Assembly: GCA_018266375.1 (NCBI GenBank)
Contig: JAFEAO010000002.1
Location: forward strand, 1 to 64,000
Origin: Bdellovibrionales bacterium
GTDB lineage: Bacteria > Bdellovibrionota > UBA1018 > CAIMNF01
Reading direction: 5' to 3'
Length of the DNA stretch: 64,000 nt
Part shown: positions 9,553 to 17,971 of the stretch, piece after piece
Layout of the letters: each line of letters starts with the position of its first letter
How positions within the stretch are numbered: position 1 is the first letter of the stretch
Program-made: the position numbers and the translations under genes
The notes under the pieces: model-generated
Seen by the model: only the letters and a program-made list of their open reading frames with translations
What the model was told of the DNA's origin: nothing
The model's database searches: none

Positions 9553-10701
9553 ATGGAACTGTTTCCTGTCTACGCATTGAACGATATTACTATTGTCCGC
9601 GCGTCGGGCGCGCGCGTGTTCGATCCTGAGGGCACCCAGTATCTTGATTTCTACGGGGGGCACGCGGTGATCTCAATTGGTCACGGCAATCCGGTGTGGA
9701 AAAAACGCATCACCGATCAGCTTGAGAAGATTTCGTTCTATTCCAATTCGATCCACATGCCGATTCAGCGGGAGCTTGCACACAAGTTAGGCAAGGTGAG
9801 TGGCAAGACCGATTACTCGCTCTTTTTGTGCAATAGTGGCGCTGAGGCCAACGAAAACGCATTTAAGCTCGCTTCGTTCCACACCAACCGCAAAAAGATC
9901 GTCGCATTCAAGAAGGCCTTTCACGGTCGTACGTCGCTTGCAGTGAGCGCGACCGATAATCCCGCTCTCGTCGCGCCAGTCAACGCTACTGACAACGTCA
10001 CATTCCTTCCTTTTAACGACGTCGAGGCGCTCGACACTTATTTTTTAAAGCACGGCGCGGACACCGCAGCCGTCATCATCGAAGGAATTCAGGGCGTCGG
10101 TGGAATCCACGTCGCCACCGCCGCGTTTTTACGCGCGATTCGTACGGCATGTGACCGATCGGGCGCGGTCTATATTGCTGATGGTATTCAATGCGGCCAC
10201 GGCCGTTCGGGGCACTTCTTTTCGCATGATCATGCGGGCACACCGGGTGCGCCATGCAATGCCGACCTCTATACCATGGCTAAGGGCATGGGGAACGGCT
10301 TTCCGGTTGCGGGCGTGCTGATCCATCCCAAGTTTCAACCCAAAGTCGGAATGCTTGGCACGACGTTCGGGGGCAATCCTTTGGCGTGTGCAGCGGCACT
10401 CGGCGTGCTTGAGGTGATGGAGCAAGATCAGCTCATGGTTCGCGTGCGCGAAAACGGAAAGTATCTCTGGGATGGCTTGGCCAAGATCCCGGGCTTGCTG
10501 AATTTACGCGGCATGGGTCTCATGCTCGGCTTTGACCTGCCGGAAGAACGTAAAGACCTGCGCACGCGTTTGCTTAGGGAATATCGCATTTTTACGGGCG
10601 AGGCGAAGCCGAATACCGTACGGTTATTGCCGGCACTCAATATTACCCGCGCCGAGATCGACGAGTTGTTGAGCGCGCTGAGGACGGTTTCCGCTTCTTA
10701 G
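9553..10701 (+). CDS. argD: N-acyl-ornithine aminotransferase (class III, ArgD-like)
   Basis: A 382-residue PLP enzyme that transfers an amino group from glutamate to the N-acyl-glutamate semialdehyde. The PLP lysine is K244 in YTMAKGMGNG, the phosphate-binding SGAEANENA lies at 95-103, and D210 contacts the pyridine nitrogen. The usual DE(V/I)Q motif is written DGIQCGHGRSG here, so the Glu next to the essential Asp is replaced by Gly. It is followed by a 150-bp gap, the only sizeable one in the operon, so argF' may have an extra promoter: a weak candidate is TTACTG (10811-10816) with TATAAA (10835-10840), just before the next ATG. Confidence 0.92.
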   Translation: MELFPVYALNDITIVRASGARVFDPEGTQYLDFYGGHAVISIGHGNPVWKKRITDQLEKISFYSNSIHMPIQRELAHKLGKVSGKTDYSLFLCNSGAEANENAFKLASFHTNRKKIVAFKKAFHGRTSLAVSATDNPALVAPVNATDNVTFLPFNDVEALDTYFLKHGADTAAVIIEGIQGVGGIHVATAAFLRAIRTACDRSGAVYIADGIQCGHGRSGHFFSHDHAGTPGAPCNADLYTMAKGMGNGFPVAGVLIHPKFQPKVGMLGTTFGGNPLACAAALGVLEVMEQDQLMVRVRENGKYLWDGLAKIPGLLNLRGMGLMLGFDLPEERKDLRTRLLREYRIFTGEAKPNTVRLLPALNITRAEIDELLSALRTVSAS

Positions 10702-10851
10702 CCAGAAATCTGTTGAATCAGATCATTGAGCTCGCGATCCAAGTGATGGAGTAGATTGTCTGCCTCTTTACCTTTTTGCTCAAGTTATAAGTTTCAGTAG
10801 AGTCGACTCTTTACTGGCAAAAGCCGAGTAATGTTATAAATTATCCCCCTC

Positions 10852-11823
10852 ATGAAACAGTTTCTCTCCGTTAAAGACGCTACCAATATCGATGCCATGA
10901 TCGCGAAAGGTATCGAGTACAAATCGAACCCGCTCAAAGACAAAAACTTGGGCGCGGGCAAGCGCATCGGCCTCCTGTTCATGAACCCGAGCATGCGCAC
11001 GCGCATGAGCTCGCAGATCGCCGCTCGTAACTTGGGGATGGAAGCGTTCGTGCTCAACATGGGCACCGAGGGCTGGGCGCTGGAATTTGCGGACGGCGCC
11101 GTGATGAACGGCACAACGGTCGAGCACATCAAAGACGCCGCCCCAATCTTGGCAGGATTTTTTGACGTGATCGCACTCAGAACCTTCCCAAAACTTCAAA
11201 ACCGCGCCGAAGACGAATCCGATGTTGCGATCAAAGCGCTCATCAAGCACTCAGGCGTGCCGGTGGTGTCTCTTGAGAGCTCAACTCGCCATCCGCTTCA
11301 GTCGCTTGCCGATCTGATCACCATCAAAGAAAACTTTAAACCGACCGCGACTAAAAAACGTCCGAAGGTTGTTCTCACTTGGGCTCCGCACATCAAGCCG
11401 ATCCCGCATTGCGTGGCCAACTCCTTTGCCGAGTGGGTGAATGCTTGGGGCGAAGCGGATTTTGTGATCACCAACCCTGAGGGCTATGACCTGTCAAAGG
11501 AATACACGGGTAAGGCACCGGTCACGCACAACCAGAAGGAAGCGCTCGATGGCGCGGACTTCGTTTACGTAAAGAACTGGTCGACCTACGGCACCGGTGG
11601 CGAAGATTACGGCCGCATTCTCGCACCCCATCCAGAGTGGATGCTCATGCAAAATAGCTTCTCGAGCCCTGACACCAAGGTCATGCACTGTCTGCCTCTG
11701 CGCCGGAACGTCGAGATGTCGGATGAGGTGCTCGATAGTCCGCGCAGCCTTTTGACGACCATGGGCAAAAATCGAATCTGGTCGGCCCAGGCGGTTCTTT
11801 CAGAAATCCTAAAAAACGGATAA
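10852..11823 (+). CDS. argF': N-acyl-L-ornithine carbamoyltransferase (acetyl- or succinyl-ornithine type)
   Basis: A 323-residue transcarbamylase that moves the carbamoyl group from carbamoyl phosphate to an acylated ornithine. The carbamoyl-phosphate motif is SMRTR at residues 47-51 (classical ornithine enzymes have STRTR), with RHPLQSLADL at 146-155 and HCLPLRRN at 279-286. The sequence lines up with the Xanthomonas acetylornithine (AOTCase) and Bacteroides fragilis succinylornithine (SOTCase) enzymes. The residue that decides between the two, Glu92 in Xanthomonas and Pro90 in B. fragilis, is Val90 here (in GTTVEHI). Published swap experiments on that residue found that replacing Glu with Pro, Ser, Val or Ala gives succinylornithine activity. 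A succinyl preference is therefore inferred, not shown. Confidence 0.9.
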   Translation: MKQFLSVKDATNIDAMIAKGIEYKSNPLKDKNLGAGKRIGLLFMNPSMRTRMSSQIAARNLGMEAFVLNMGTEGWALEFADGAVMNGTTVEHIKDAAPILAGFFDVIALRTFPKLQNRAEDESDVAIKALIKHSGVPVVSLESSTRHPLQSLADLITIKENFKPTATKKRPKVVLTWAPHIKPIPHCVANSFAEWVNAWGEADFVITNPEGYDLSKEYTGKAPVTHNQKEALDGADFVYVKNWSTYGTGGEDYGRILAPHPEWMLMQNSFSSPDTKVMHCLPLRRNVEMSDEVLDSPRSLLTTMGKNRIWSAQAVLSEILKNG

Positions 11824-11832
11824 GGTGAGGGT

Positions 11833-12693
11833 ATGGCTCCAAATCCTCCTGCGCCTGGCGGCGTAGTTCCATCCATTGACCAGCATAACGTTAAAAAAGT
11901 CACCGTCGTGAAGATCGGAGGCAACGTCCTCGACAATCCGACTGAGCTCCAAACTTTTTTGAAGCACTTTGCAGCGATTGAAGGCCCGAAGATCCTCGTT
12001 CATGGTGGTGGGAAGCTCGCGACCGAGATTGCCGAGAAGATGGGGATTCCGCAAAAGATGGTCGAAGGCCGACGGGTGACTGATGAGGCAACTCTTAAAG
12101 TGATTACGATGGTTTACGCGGGTGACATCAATAAGCACTTAGTGGCTCAACTCTTCGGATTGGGCTGCCGCTCGGTCGGTGTGTGTGGCGTGGATGGCGA
12201 TTTGATTCGTTCCAAGAAGCGTGCGCCGACGGCGACAAAAGAGGGTATGATCGACTACGGATTCGTGGGCGATATCACTCACGTCAAAGACGATATTTTA
12301 CTCCGCTGGCTCTGGGCGGGCGTAGCACCCGTGATCGCACCGATCACTCATGATGGCGCAGGCCAGTTGCTCAACACCAACGCCGACACCATCGCAAAAG
12401 AAATCGCGGCGTCCCTCGCGACCAGTTGCGAGGTCACGCTCGTGTATTCGTTCGAGAAGCCAGGCGTGATGACCGATGTGAGCGACGATTTATCGGTGAT
12501 TCCTCGGGTCACTCCGTGCTCGTTTGAGGATCTCAAACGCGACGGTAAGGTGTTCGCCGGGATGATCCCGAAACTCGAGAACGCCTGTAAGTCACTGAAG
12601 TCGGGCGTGAAGCGTGTCGTGCTCGGCCGTTCGAAGGATTTGCCGGCGCTTATCGCCGGGACAGCCGGGACAACGGTAGTAGGCGAGCAATGA
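11833..12693 (+). CDS. argB: N-acyl-glutamate kinase
   Basis: A 286-residue amino-acid kinase that phosphorylates N-acyl-glutamate. Motifs are VVKIGGNVLD near residues 25-34, LVHGGGK near 54-60, the acyl-substrate loop region GRRVTDEATL, and LLNTNADTIAKEIA in the C-terminal half, followed by AGMIPKLENA. An AGGTGAGGG ribosome site precedes the ATG, and the stop overlaps the next start (ATGA). The N-terminal ~20 residues (Pro-rich) are longer than in some relatives. No added DUF or ACT domain is seen, so arginine feedback would have to act through the kinase fold itself. Confidence 0.93.
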   Translation: MAPNPPAPGGVVPSIDQHNVKKVTVVKIGGNVLDNPTELQTFLKHFAAIEGPKILVHGGGKLATEIAEKMGIPQKMVEGRRVTDEATLKVITMVYAGDINKHLVAQLFGLGCRSVGVCGVDGDLIRSKKRAPTATKEGMIDYGFVGDITHVKDDILLRWLWAGVAPVIAPITHDGAGQLLNTNADTIAKEIAASLATSCEVTLVYSFEKPGVMTDVSDDLSVIPRVTPCSFEDLKRDGKVFAGMIPKLENACKSLKSGVKRVVLGRSKDLPALIAGTAGTTVVGEQ

Positions 12694-13799
12694 GCGGAGG
12701 AATGGACAATTCTACGTCGCCGGAACGCGCGAAGTTAAAATCGCAAGCGGTGGAGCTCCTCAAAAAAATGATCGCGACTCCGTCGGTGAGCCGCGATGAG
12801 GAGGCCGTTGCGGTTGTCGTTGAGACTCACATGCGCGGGCAGGGCCTCGATCCTCGGCGGTTTCTGAAAAACGTATGGCTGCGCTCAAAATATTTTGACC
12901 CGAAGAAACCGACACTGCTGTTGAACTCCCATATCGATACGGTGAAACCGAACTCGGGTTACACGTTGAATCCGCATGATCCGGTTGTTCGCGACGGAAA
13001 GCTCTACGGTCTCGGATCAAATGATGCCGGCGGGTGTGTGGTGGGGCTATTGTCCGCGTTCATGCATTTTTGTGAGCGTTCGGATCTGAAATACAATTTG
13101 ATTTACGCTTCGACCGCGGAGGAAGAAATCTCCGGATTAAACGGAGTCGAGGCTTTGCTTCCGCACCTTCGCGAAAAATTGGGCGTGACTCCCGACTGCG
13201 CGATGGTGGGTGAGCCGACCGGAATGCAAATGGCGGTCGCCGAAAAGGGCTTGATGGTTCTCGATTGTATCGCGACCGGGCGCTCGGGGCACGCGGCTCG
13301 CGACGAAGGCGACAACGCCATTTACAAAGCCGTTAGGGACATCGAATGGTTTAAAGATTACCGCTACGCGGAAGTGTCGCCGCTCCTTGGACCCAACAAG
13401 ATGACCGTAACGATGATCGAGTCAGGCACTCAGCACAACGTCGTGCCTCGCGAATGCAAATTCGTGGTGGACGTGCGGGTGAACGAACTCTACGACTTCG
13501 AAAAGGTCGTGACCGCGATTAAAGGCCACGTGCAGAGCGAGATCAGGCCGCGCGGGTACCGTTTGAAATCGACGTCGATCGCGCTCGATCATCCATTGGT
13601 GAAGGCGGGCACAGCGCTTGGCCGCGCTCATTACGGTTCGCCCACGACGAGCGATAAAGCGCTGATGCCTTTTCCGGCCCTGAAGATGGGGCCAGGCGAG
13701 AGCGGGCGCAGCCACACCGCTGACGAATATATTTTGATCAAAGAAATTGAAGACGGGATCGACCTCTATATCTCGCTATTGGAGAAAGTGCTGACATGA
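12690..13799 (+). CDS. M20 family metallo-deacylase (N-acyl-citrulline deacylase, ArgE-like)
   Basis: A 369-residue zinc peptidase-family enzyme, predicted to remove the acyl group from N-acyl-citrulline. Ligand motifs in order are NSHIDTV (His), LGSNDAGG (bridging Asp), STAEEE (catalytic Glu and ligand), GEPTG, and RSHTADEY (final His). A dimerisation-lid domain lies roughly at residues 185-290, with GTQHNVVPRECKFVVDVR typical of M20. Its place between argB and argH and after the acyl-ornithine carbamoyltransferase sets its job after carbamoylation, unlike E. coli ArgE, which acts on acetylornithine. Overlaps of ATGA type link it to both neighbours. Confidence 0.88.
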   Translation: MSGGMDNSTSPERAKLKSQAVELLKKMIATPSVSRDEEAVAVVVETHMRGQGLDPRRFLKNVWLRSKYFDPKKPTLLLNSHIDTVKPNSGYTLNPHDPVVRDGKLYGLGSNDAGGCVVGLLSAFMHFCERSDLKYNLIYASTAEEEISGLNGVEALLPHLREKLGVTPDCAMVGEPTGMQMAVAEKGLMVLDCIATGRSGHAARDEGDNAIYKAVRDIEWFKDYRYAEVSPLLGPNKMTVTMIESGTQHNVVPRECKFVVDVRVNELYDFEKVVTAIKGHVQSEIRPRGYRLKSTSIALDHPLVKAGTALGRAHYGSPTTSDKALMPFPALKMGPGESGRSHTADEYILIKEIEDGIDLYISLLEKVLT

Positions 13800-15151
13800 G
13801 TACACTGTGGCAAAAGGGCGATAAGCCGAAGGGCGCGAAAGCCGACGCGGAAAAGATTTCAAAATTTACCGTAGGCCAGGATCGAGAGTGGGACCTGCAT
13901 CTCGCACCCTTCGACGTGATGGGCTCGATTGCCCACGTCAGGATGCTCACTAAAGTGGGGCTCCTTAAAAAGGACGAGTCCGCGGCTCTTGTCAAAGGTC
14001 TCCAAGAAATCCACCACGAGATCACTCAAGGTAAATTTGTACTGGAAGACGCCGTTGAAGACGTGCACTCGCAAGTCGAGTTTTTGCTCACGAAGCGTCT
14101 GGGCGATGTCGGTAAAAAAATCCACATGGCGCGCTCCCGTAACGATCAGGTGCTGGTCGACATTAAGATGTACCTGCGCTATCAAATCGAGCAGCTCACG
14201 GGTGGGGTCGCGGGTTTGTTTAATGTCCTCGTCGATCAGGCCGAAAAACATGCCGACAAGCTTATGCCGGGCTACACGCACCTGCAGCTCGCGATGCCGT
14301 CCAGCTTTGGTTTGTGGTTCGGCGCCTATGCCGAGAGTCTTGTTGATGATCTTGTGATGATTCAAGCCGCGTTCGAAATCGCGGATCAAAATCCACTGGG
14401 GTCGGCCGCGGGTTTTGGTTCGTCGTTCCCGATTGATCGCCGCGAGACAACGTCGCTTCTTGGATTTGAAGGCTTAAGTTACAACGTCGTGTACGCGCAA
14501 ATGGGCCGCGGTAAAACGGAGCGGGTGACTGCGATGGCGGTTGCAAACGTCGCGGAGACGTTGGCGCGGTTGTCGATGGATGTGTGCCTATTCCTCAATC
14601 AAAACTTTTCTTTCGTTGAGTTCCCGGATGACCTCACGACGGGCTCATCGATTATGCCGCACAAAAAGAACCCGGACGTGTTCGAACTCGTGCGCGCCAA
14701 GTGCAATCGTTTGAAGGCGCTTCCGAACGAAGTGCTGATGATGACCACGAACTTACCGTCAGGCTACCATCGCGATCTGCAAATCTTGAAGGAACACCTG
14801 TTCCCCGCATTCGCCGAGATCCAAGACTGTATCCAGATGCTGGAGCTCATGCTCGCCAAGATTAAAATCAAAGACTCGCTGCTGGATGATCCGAAGTATC
14901 AGTATCTCTATACGGTTGAAGAAGTGAACCGCTTAGTCCTGACCGGCGTCGCCTTCCGTGATGCTTACAAGCAAGTTGGCGAGGCGGTTGAGGCGGGTAA
15001 GTTCAAGGTCACGACCAAAGCGCTCAAGCACACTCACGAAGGCAGTATCGGTAATCTGTGCCTGGACGACGTCGAAGCGCGGATGAAAAAGACGCTCGCG
15101 CGGTTTCAGTTTGAGAAGATCCATGCGGCGTTTAAACGCTTACTCGCGTAA
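13796..15151 (+). CDS. argH: Argininosuccinate lyase
   Basis: A 451-residue lyase of the fumarase/aspartase superfamily, splitting argininosuccinate into arginine and fumarate. The signature GSSIMPHKKNPD holds the catalytic serine, and other conserved stretches are EDVHSQVEFLL, MARSRNDQV and PGYTHLQLAMPSSFG. It is the last gene of the arginine operon, starting within the ATGA overlap with the deacylase gene. The gene ends 15 bp before a convergent methyltransferase gene, and no strong terminator is visible in that gap. Confidence 0.94.
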   Translation: MSTLWQKGDKPKGAKADAEKISKFTVGQDREWDLHLAPFDVMGSIAHVRMLTKVGLLKKDESAALVKGLQEIHHEITQGKFVLEDAVEDVHSQVEFLLTKRLGDVGKKIHMARSRNDQVLVDIKMYLRYQIEQLTGGVAGLFNVLVDQAEKHADKLMPGYTHLQLAMPSSFGLWFGAYAESLVDDLVMIQAAFEIADQNPLGSAAGFGSSFPIDRRETTSLLGFEGLSYNVVYAQMGRGKTERVTAMAVANVAETLARLSMDVCLFLNQNFSFVEFPDDLTTGSSIMPHKKNPDVFELVRAKCNRLKALPNEVLMMTTNLPSGYHRDLQILKEHLFPAFAEIQDCIQMLELMLAKIKIKDSLLDDPKYQYLYTVEEVNRLVLTGVAFRDAYKQVGEAVEAGKFKVTTKALKHTHEGSIGNLCLDDVEARMKKTLARFQFEKIHAAFKRLLA

Positions 15152-15166
15152 CCGCGGGACTGAAGC

Positions 15167-15967
15167 TTAAATCTCAGCTACCACCACGACCGACTGACCG
15201 ATCGGCAGCCCCAACCAGCGGTGTAAGAAGTAATCAAACGGTTTCCAGAACGGGATGATTCGCTCGACCAGTTTGATCTGACCTGGGCTGAACGTCGTCG
15301 ACTTCAGTATGCGTCCATTAAGAATCCAACCTGGCAAGCTCATCAAATTGAAGTAGAAGGTGGTTACTTTCAGCGTGGGATCAATCTCGCGAAAAACCGC
15401 GCGAAGCCCTGAAGCCTCGTAACGGCGGAAGTGTTTGAAGATCGAGTCATAGGATCCGTACGCGAACTGATGTGCGGGTACGAACGCGACCAAACGCTTC
15501 GGACCCTTCGCAGGCGAGTGGCGCAAAATCTCGACTTGCTCGCGAAAAGACGCTCGGTGGTCTTCGATGTGCTCCATCACGTTGAAACTGACGATGGTGT
15601 CGACACCGAACTCAGCGACTTGGGGCGCGAACGGTTGATCGAGATCGATTTTTTTTAGAACGACGTTGGGCTCATTGACAGGAAGCTTCTGTCGCAATCG
15701 AGTGATCAGTGAATCATCCGCTTCAGTGATGACGAGCAAGTCCCGACGGGGCAGCCACTGCGTGAGATTGCCGATTCCCGCTCCAAGCTCCATGATCCTG
15801 CGACCCATAAATGGCTCAACCGATGAGTAGATCCACTGCGAATAGTTTTGGGCGCCTTCAAGCAACGACAGCTCGAACGGAACATCCGCCGCAGCGGTAG
15901 GATTGGAGGTTTGAGAGGTGGCGGTCACTCCAAACTTGTGCCAAACATCGTGAGGATTCGCAATCAA
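15167..15967 (-). CDS. Class I SAM-dependent methyltransferase
   Basis: A protein of about 266 residues with a methyltransferase fold. Motif I is IMELGAGIGNLTQWL near residues 59-73, an acidic residue follows in VITEAD, and post-I/motif IV is FNVMEHIEDH. The C-terminal part has hydrophobic stretches (FNLMSLPGWIL) and ends with VVVVAEI. The target is unknown; enzymes of this group often methylate sugars or lipids, and the neighbouring GT-C-like membrane protein fits a glycan role. The start is uncertain: the frame opens with TTG at 15967 and has no clear ribosome site; an internal GTG is possible. Upstream lies an inverted-repeat element. Confidence 0.8.
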   Translation of the reverse strand: MIANPHDVWHKFGVTATSQTSNPTAAADVPFELSLLEGAQNYSQWIYSSVEPFMGRRIMELGAGIGNLTQWLPRRDLLVITEADDSLITRLRQKLPVNEPNVVLKKIDLDQPFAPQVAEFGVDTIVSFNVMEHIEDHRASFREQVEILRHSPAKGPKRLVAFVPAHQFAYGSYDSIFKHFRRYEASGLRAVFREIDPTLKVTTFYFNLMSLPGWILNGRILKSTTFSPGQIKLVERIIPFWKPFDYFLHRWLGLPIGQSVVVVAEI

Positions 15968-16011
15968 ATTGGATTTTGCCCGTATTTATTTACTTTGCAT
16001 TTGGGCTGAGT

Positions 16012-16174
16012 AGGCAGTGTTGTCCTTCAAGGACAAATATGGTTTAGGTCATGCTCAAATATATCGTATTTGGTTTCATCGCTGATCGGGTTTCAGACCA
16101 AAATTGATGTGGTTTGAGTCCAAATGCATTCAGTCGCACTAAAAGTTGTCCTTCGAAGACAACATCGCCCAGTG
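16012..16174. repeat. Inverted-repeat element, copy 1 (~163 bp)
   Basis: The left end is GGCAGTGTTGTCCTTCAAGG and onwards (16013-16036), containing the perfect 17-bp palindrome TTGTCCTTCAAGGACAA (16020-16036). The right end (16145-16174) is its inverted partner, GTTGTCCTTCGAAGACAAC followed by ATCGCCCAGTGG. The same pair of ends occurs at 59355-59525. The interior (about 108 bp) is AT-rich, contains further short dyads such as TTTGGT/ACCAAA and has no reading frame of note. It fills the space between the methyltransferase gene and the membrane protein gene. A run of CATCC/AGTCC mini-repeats follows at 16180-16215. Confidence 0.6.
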
Positions 16175-16223
16175 GCGCCATCCCATCCAGTCCAGTCCAA
16201 CCCCATCCAATCAGGTGCCGTCG

Positions 16224-17471
16224 CTACTCTTGCTGGGAGCTCTGCGCTCGCGAAGGGCCCACGACCAGAAGGCCGAAAGTGAGAATGTAAAATGGCAAAG
16301 TTGTCCGATCGATCGACGTGGCGATATGCCAGGTCATATCCAGTGGCGTGCCGAAGTAGATCACAAACAAGCTCGCGAGATAGGCAAACATCGCGCCCAA
16401 CAAAGCTTTTAGCGCACGCGATCCAAAACCAGTCTGAACCCAGCGATACACGCCTGCGATCAAGATCAAATCAAAGAGAATGCGATTGGCTTGGATCATG
16501 CTGCGTAGGACAACCCAGTATTGTCCGGGTGCTAAAGCGCGGGCCAGAAAACGAGTGATAAAGCTCTCCTGCGAATGGGTGGTGTAGTAACTCGCCAGAC
16601 CCCATTCAAAACAGCGGTATTTCCATCCGATAAAGCAGAGCACGGCGGGAACGAGCCAAAGTGCATCGCGGATTTCGCCGCGAATGCGATTTTCTTTCCA
16701 AGCGAGCCACAGGTAAGCGGCATAGATGAGGCTGACGATGATCGCGCCTTCCATCTTCAGGAGCGGCACCATCGATAAAAGCAATAGTCCTTCGCGCTTC
16801 AGCGGACGATCAAAAAAGAGCACCCACGCTCCGATAAATACGTTCATCGCCAATAGCGGATCAAGATAAGTCGTAAAGAGATACTGACCACTGCAGGTGA
16901 GGGTGATAAGCGCGATCAAAGCCCGTTGCCACCGCTCAAGGTCAAGCCGCAAAATCGTCAGACACACCGGGAGCCAGAGCAAGATCATCGGTACTTTGGG
17001 AAAGTAGGCCGACCAGGGACGATCCTCACTCACGATGGCGGCAAGCAAGGCATAGAGCTTCGGATTTTCAGGATGCACAATCCAAGCTTCGGGTAAACGA
17101 AGGTGTTGAAACAGTTCTGCTCCATGAAACGCATGGAGTGCCTTAGCGTTATATGCCCACACGAACCGCTCGTCCCAGCCTTCGATCGGCGAAGCCAAGA
17201 AGAATGAACCGAGCACCACAAACAATATCGCGAAAGCCAGGGTCCCGGAAAGCCGGCACAAAATCCAAACGCCGTAGATCGCCGCGAATTGTAAGAGGAC
17301 AAAGCAGATGTGGGGATTGAGCGTGATGATCCACGCAAGGTAGACCAGGATCGGTCCCAGGATCAGCGACGAAATCTGTGTGCGCTCGACCTTCAGCAGT
17401 TTTTGCAGTCCGGCTCCGAGCCCGAGCACGCCTAAAAATAAAACGAGTAGGTTAATGACGACAGACGACAT
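16224..17471 (-). CDS. Multi-pass membrane protein, probable GT-C-type glycosyltransferase
   Basis: A 415-residue integral membrane protein with roughly ten or more hydrophobic segments starting at the N-terminus (SSVVINLLVLFLGVLGLGAG). The first large loop contains PIEGWDERFVWAYNAKALHAF, an acidic Asp-Glu loop of the kind that forms the catalytic site of GT-C lipid-sugar transferases. No further family match is claimed. The start at 17471 is chosen because GGAGG lies 6 bases upstream; the frame itself extends to 17561 inside the preceding gene. It overlaps that gene by 20 bp and is probably cotranslated with it. Confidence 0.6.
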   Translation of the reverse strand: MSSVVINLLVLFLGVLGLGAGLQKLLKVERTQISSLILGPILVYLAWIITLNPHICFVLLQFAAIYGVWILCRLSGTLAFAILFVVLGSFFLASPIEGWDERFVWAYNAKALHAFHGAELFQHLRLPEAWIVHPENPKLYALLAAIVSEDRPWSAYFPKVPMILLWLPVCLTILRLDLERWQRALIALITLTCSGQYLFTTYLDPLLAMNVFIGAWVLFFDRPLKREGLLLLSMVPLLKMEGAIIVSLIYAAYLWLAWKENRIRGEIRDALWLVPAVLCFIGWKYRCFEWGLASYYTTHSQESFITRFLARALAPGQYWVVLRSMIQANRILFDLILIAGVYRWVQTGFGSRALKALLGAMFAYLASLFVIYFGTPLDMTWHIATSIDRTTLPFYILTFGLLVVGPSRAQSSQQE

Positions 17472-17868
17472 ACACGCCTCCTGCCACCGGACCGCCGGAG
17501 TAGAGCACTTTTTCATCCCGGCGAATCGTCGGCGACCACTTGCGGAATCCGCAGCGAGCACGCGAGTTCTTTACCCGCGGAAACATCAGATCGACGAGCG
17601 GATGATTTTCAAAAAGATCTTTGTCGTCGAAATCACCAAAGTAGTATTCGGTTTCCGCTTGAGGAAAATGACGGAATGCTTCCGCGATTTTTCCGTCGTA
17701 AGGAAGTTCTGCACTATCATGCAGAAGATTTGCAAAAGCGGGACGCGCGAGAACTTGTGCCGCATCGATCAGCGCTGGGAGCTGATAATAAGCGAAAACA
17801 ACGATTCCGATCCAACGAAGCGCGGTAAGAAGTGTGGACTTCAGTCTCGTATTGCCGATCTGCGACAT
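17452..17868 (-). CDS. Small membrane-anchored protein of unknown function
   Basis: A 138-residue protein with one N-terminal hydrophobic helix (LTALRWIGIVVFAYYQLPALI) and a polar remainder likely outside the inner membrane. The family is not recognised. The C-terminal part has aromatic- and Asp-rich segments (TEYYFGDFDDKD) and ends in VYVVCRH. It overlaps the following GT-C-like gene by 20 bp, and the pair probably form one unit with the methyltransferase gene further on. The upstream region is very AT-rich (17869-17900) and shared with the divergent subtilase gene. Confidence 0.6.
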   Translation of the reverse strand: MSQIGNTRLKSTLLTALRWIGIVVFAYYQLPALIDAAQVLARPAFANLLHDSAELPYDGKIAEAFRHFPQAETEYYFGDFDDKDLFENHPLVDLMFPRVKNSRARCGFRKWSPTIRRDEKVLYSGGPVAGGVYVVCRH

Positions 17869-17971
17869 GATTTCTTATATTTAAACATATTTTTTTCTTG
17901 TATCGCCAAGTTTCTGACTTACGATCTTAAACGAAGTATTAAAACCTGCATTAAGCCCGGGGGGGACTTTT

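Noticed and set aside
10702..10776. Minus-strand reading frame tail (about 24 codons, ending LIQQISG) after argD
   Set aside because: It has no start codon and a stop close upstream; too short to call a gene remnant.
10852..11823. Classical ornithine carbamoyltransferase
   Set aside because: SMRTR replaces STRTR, and the alignment and operon context match the acyl-ornithine enzymes.
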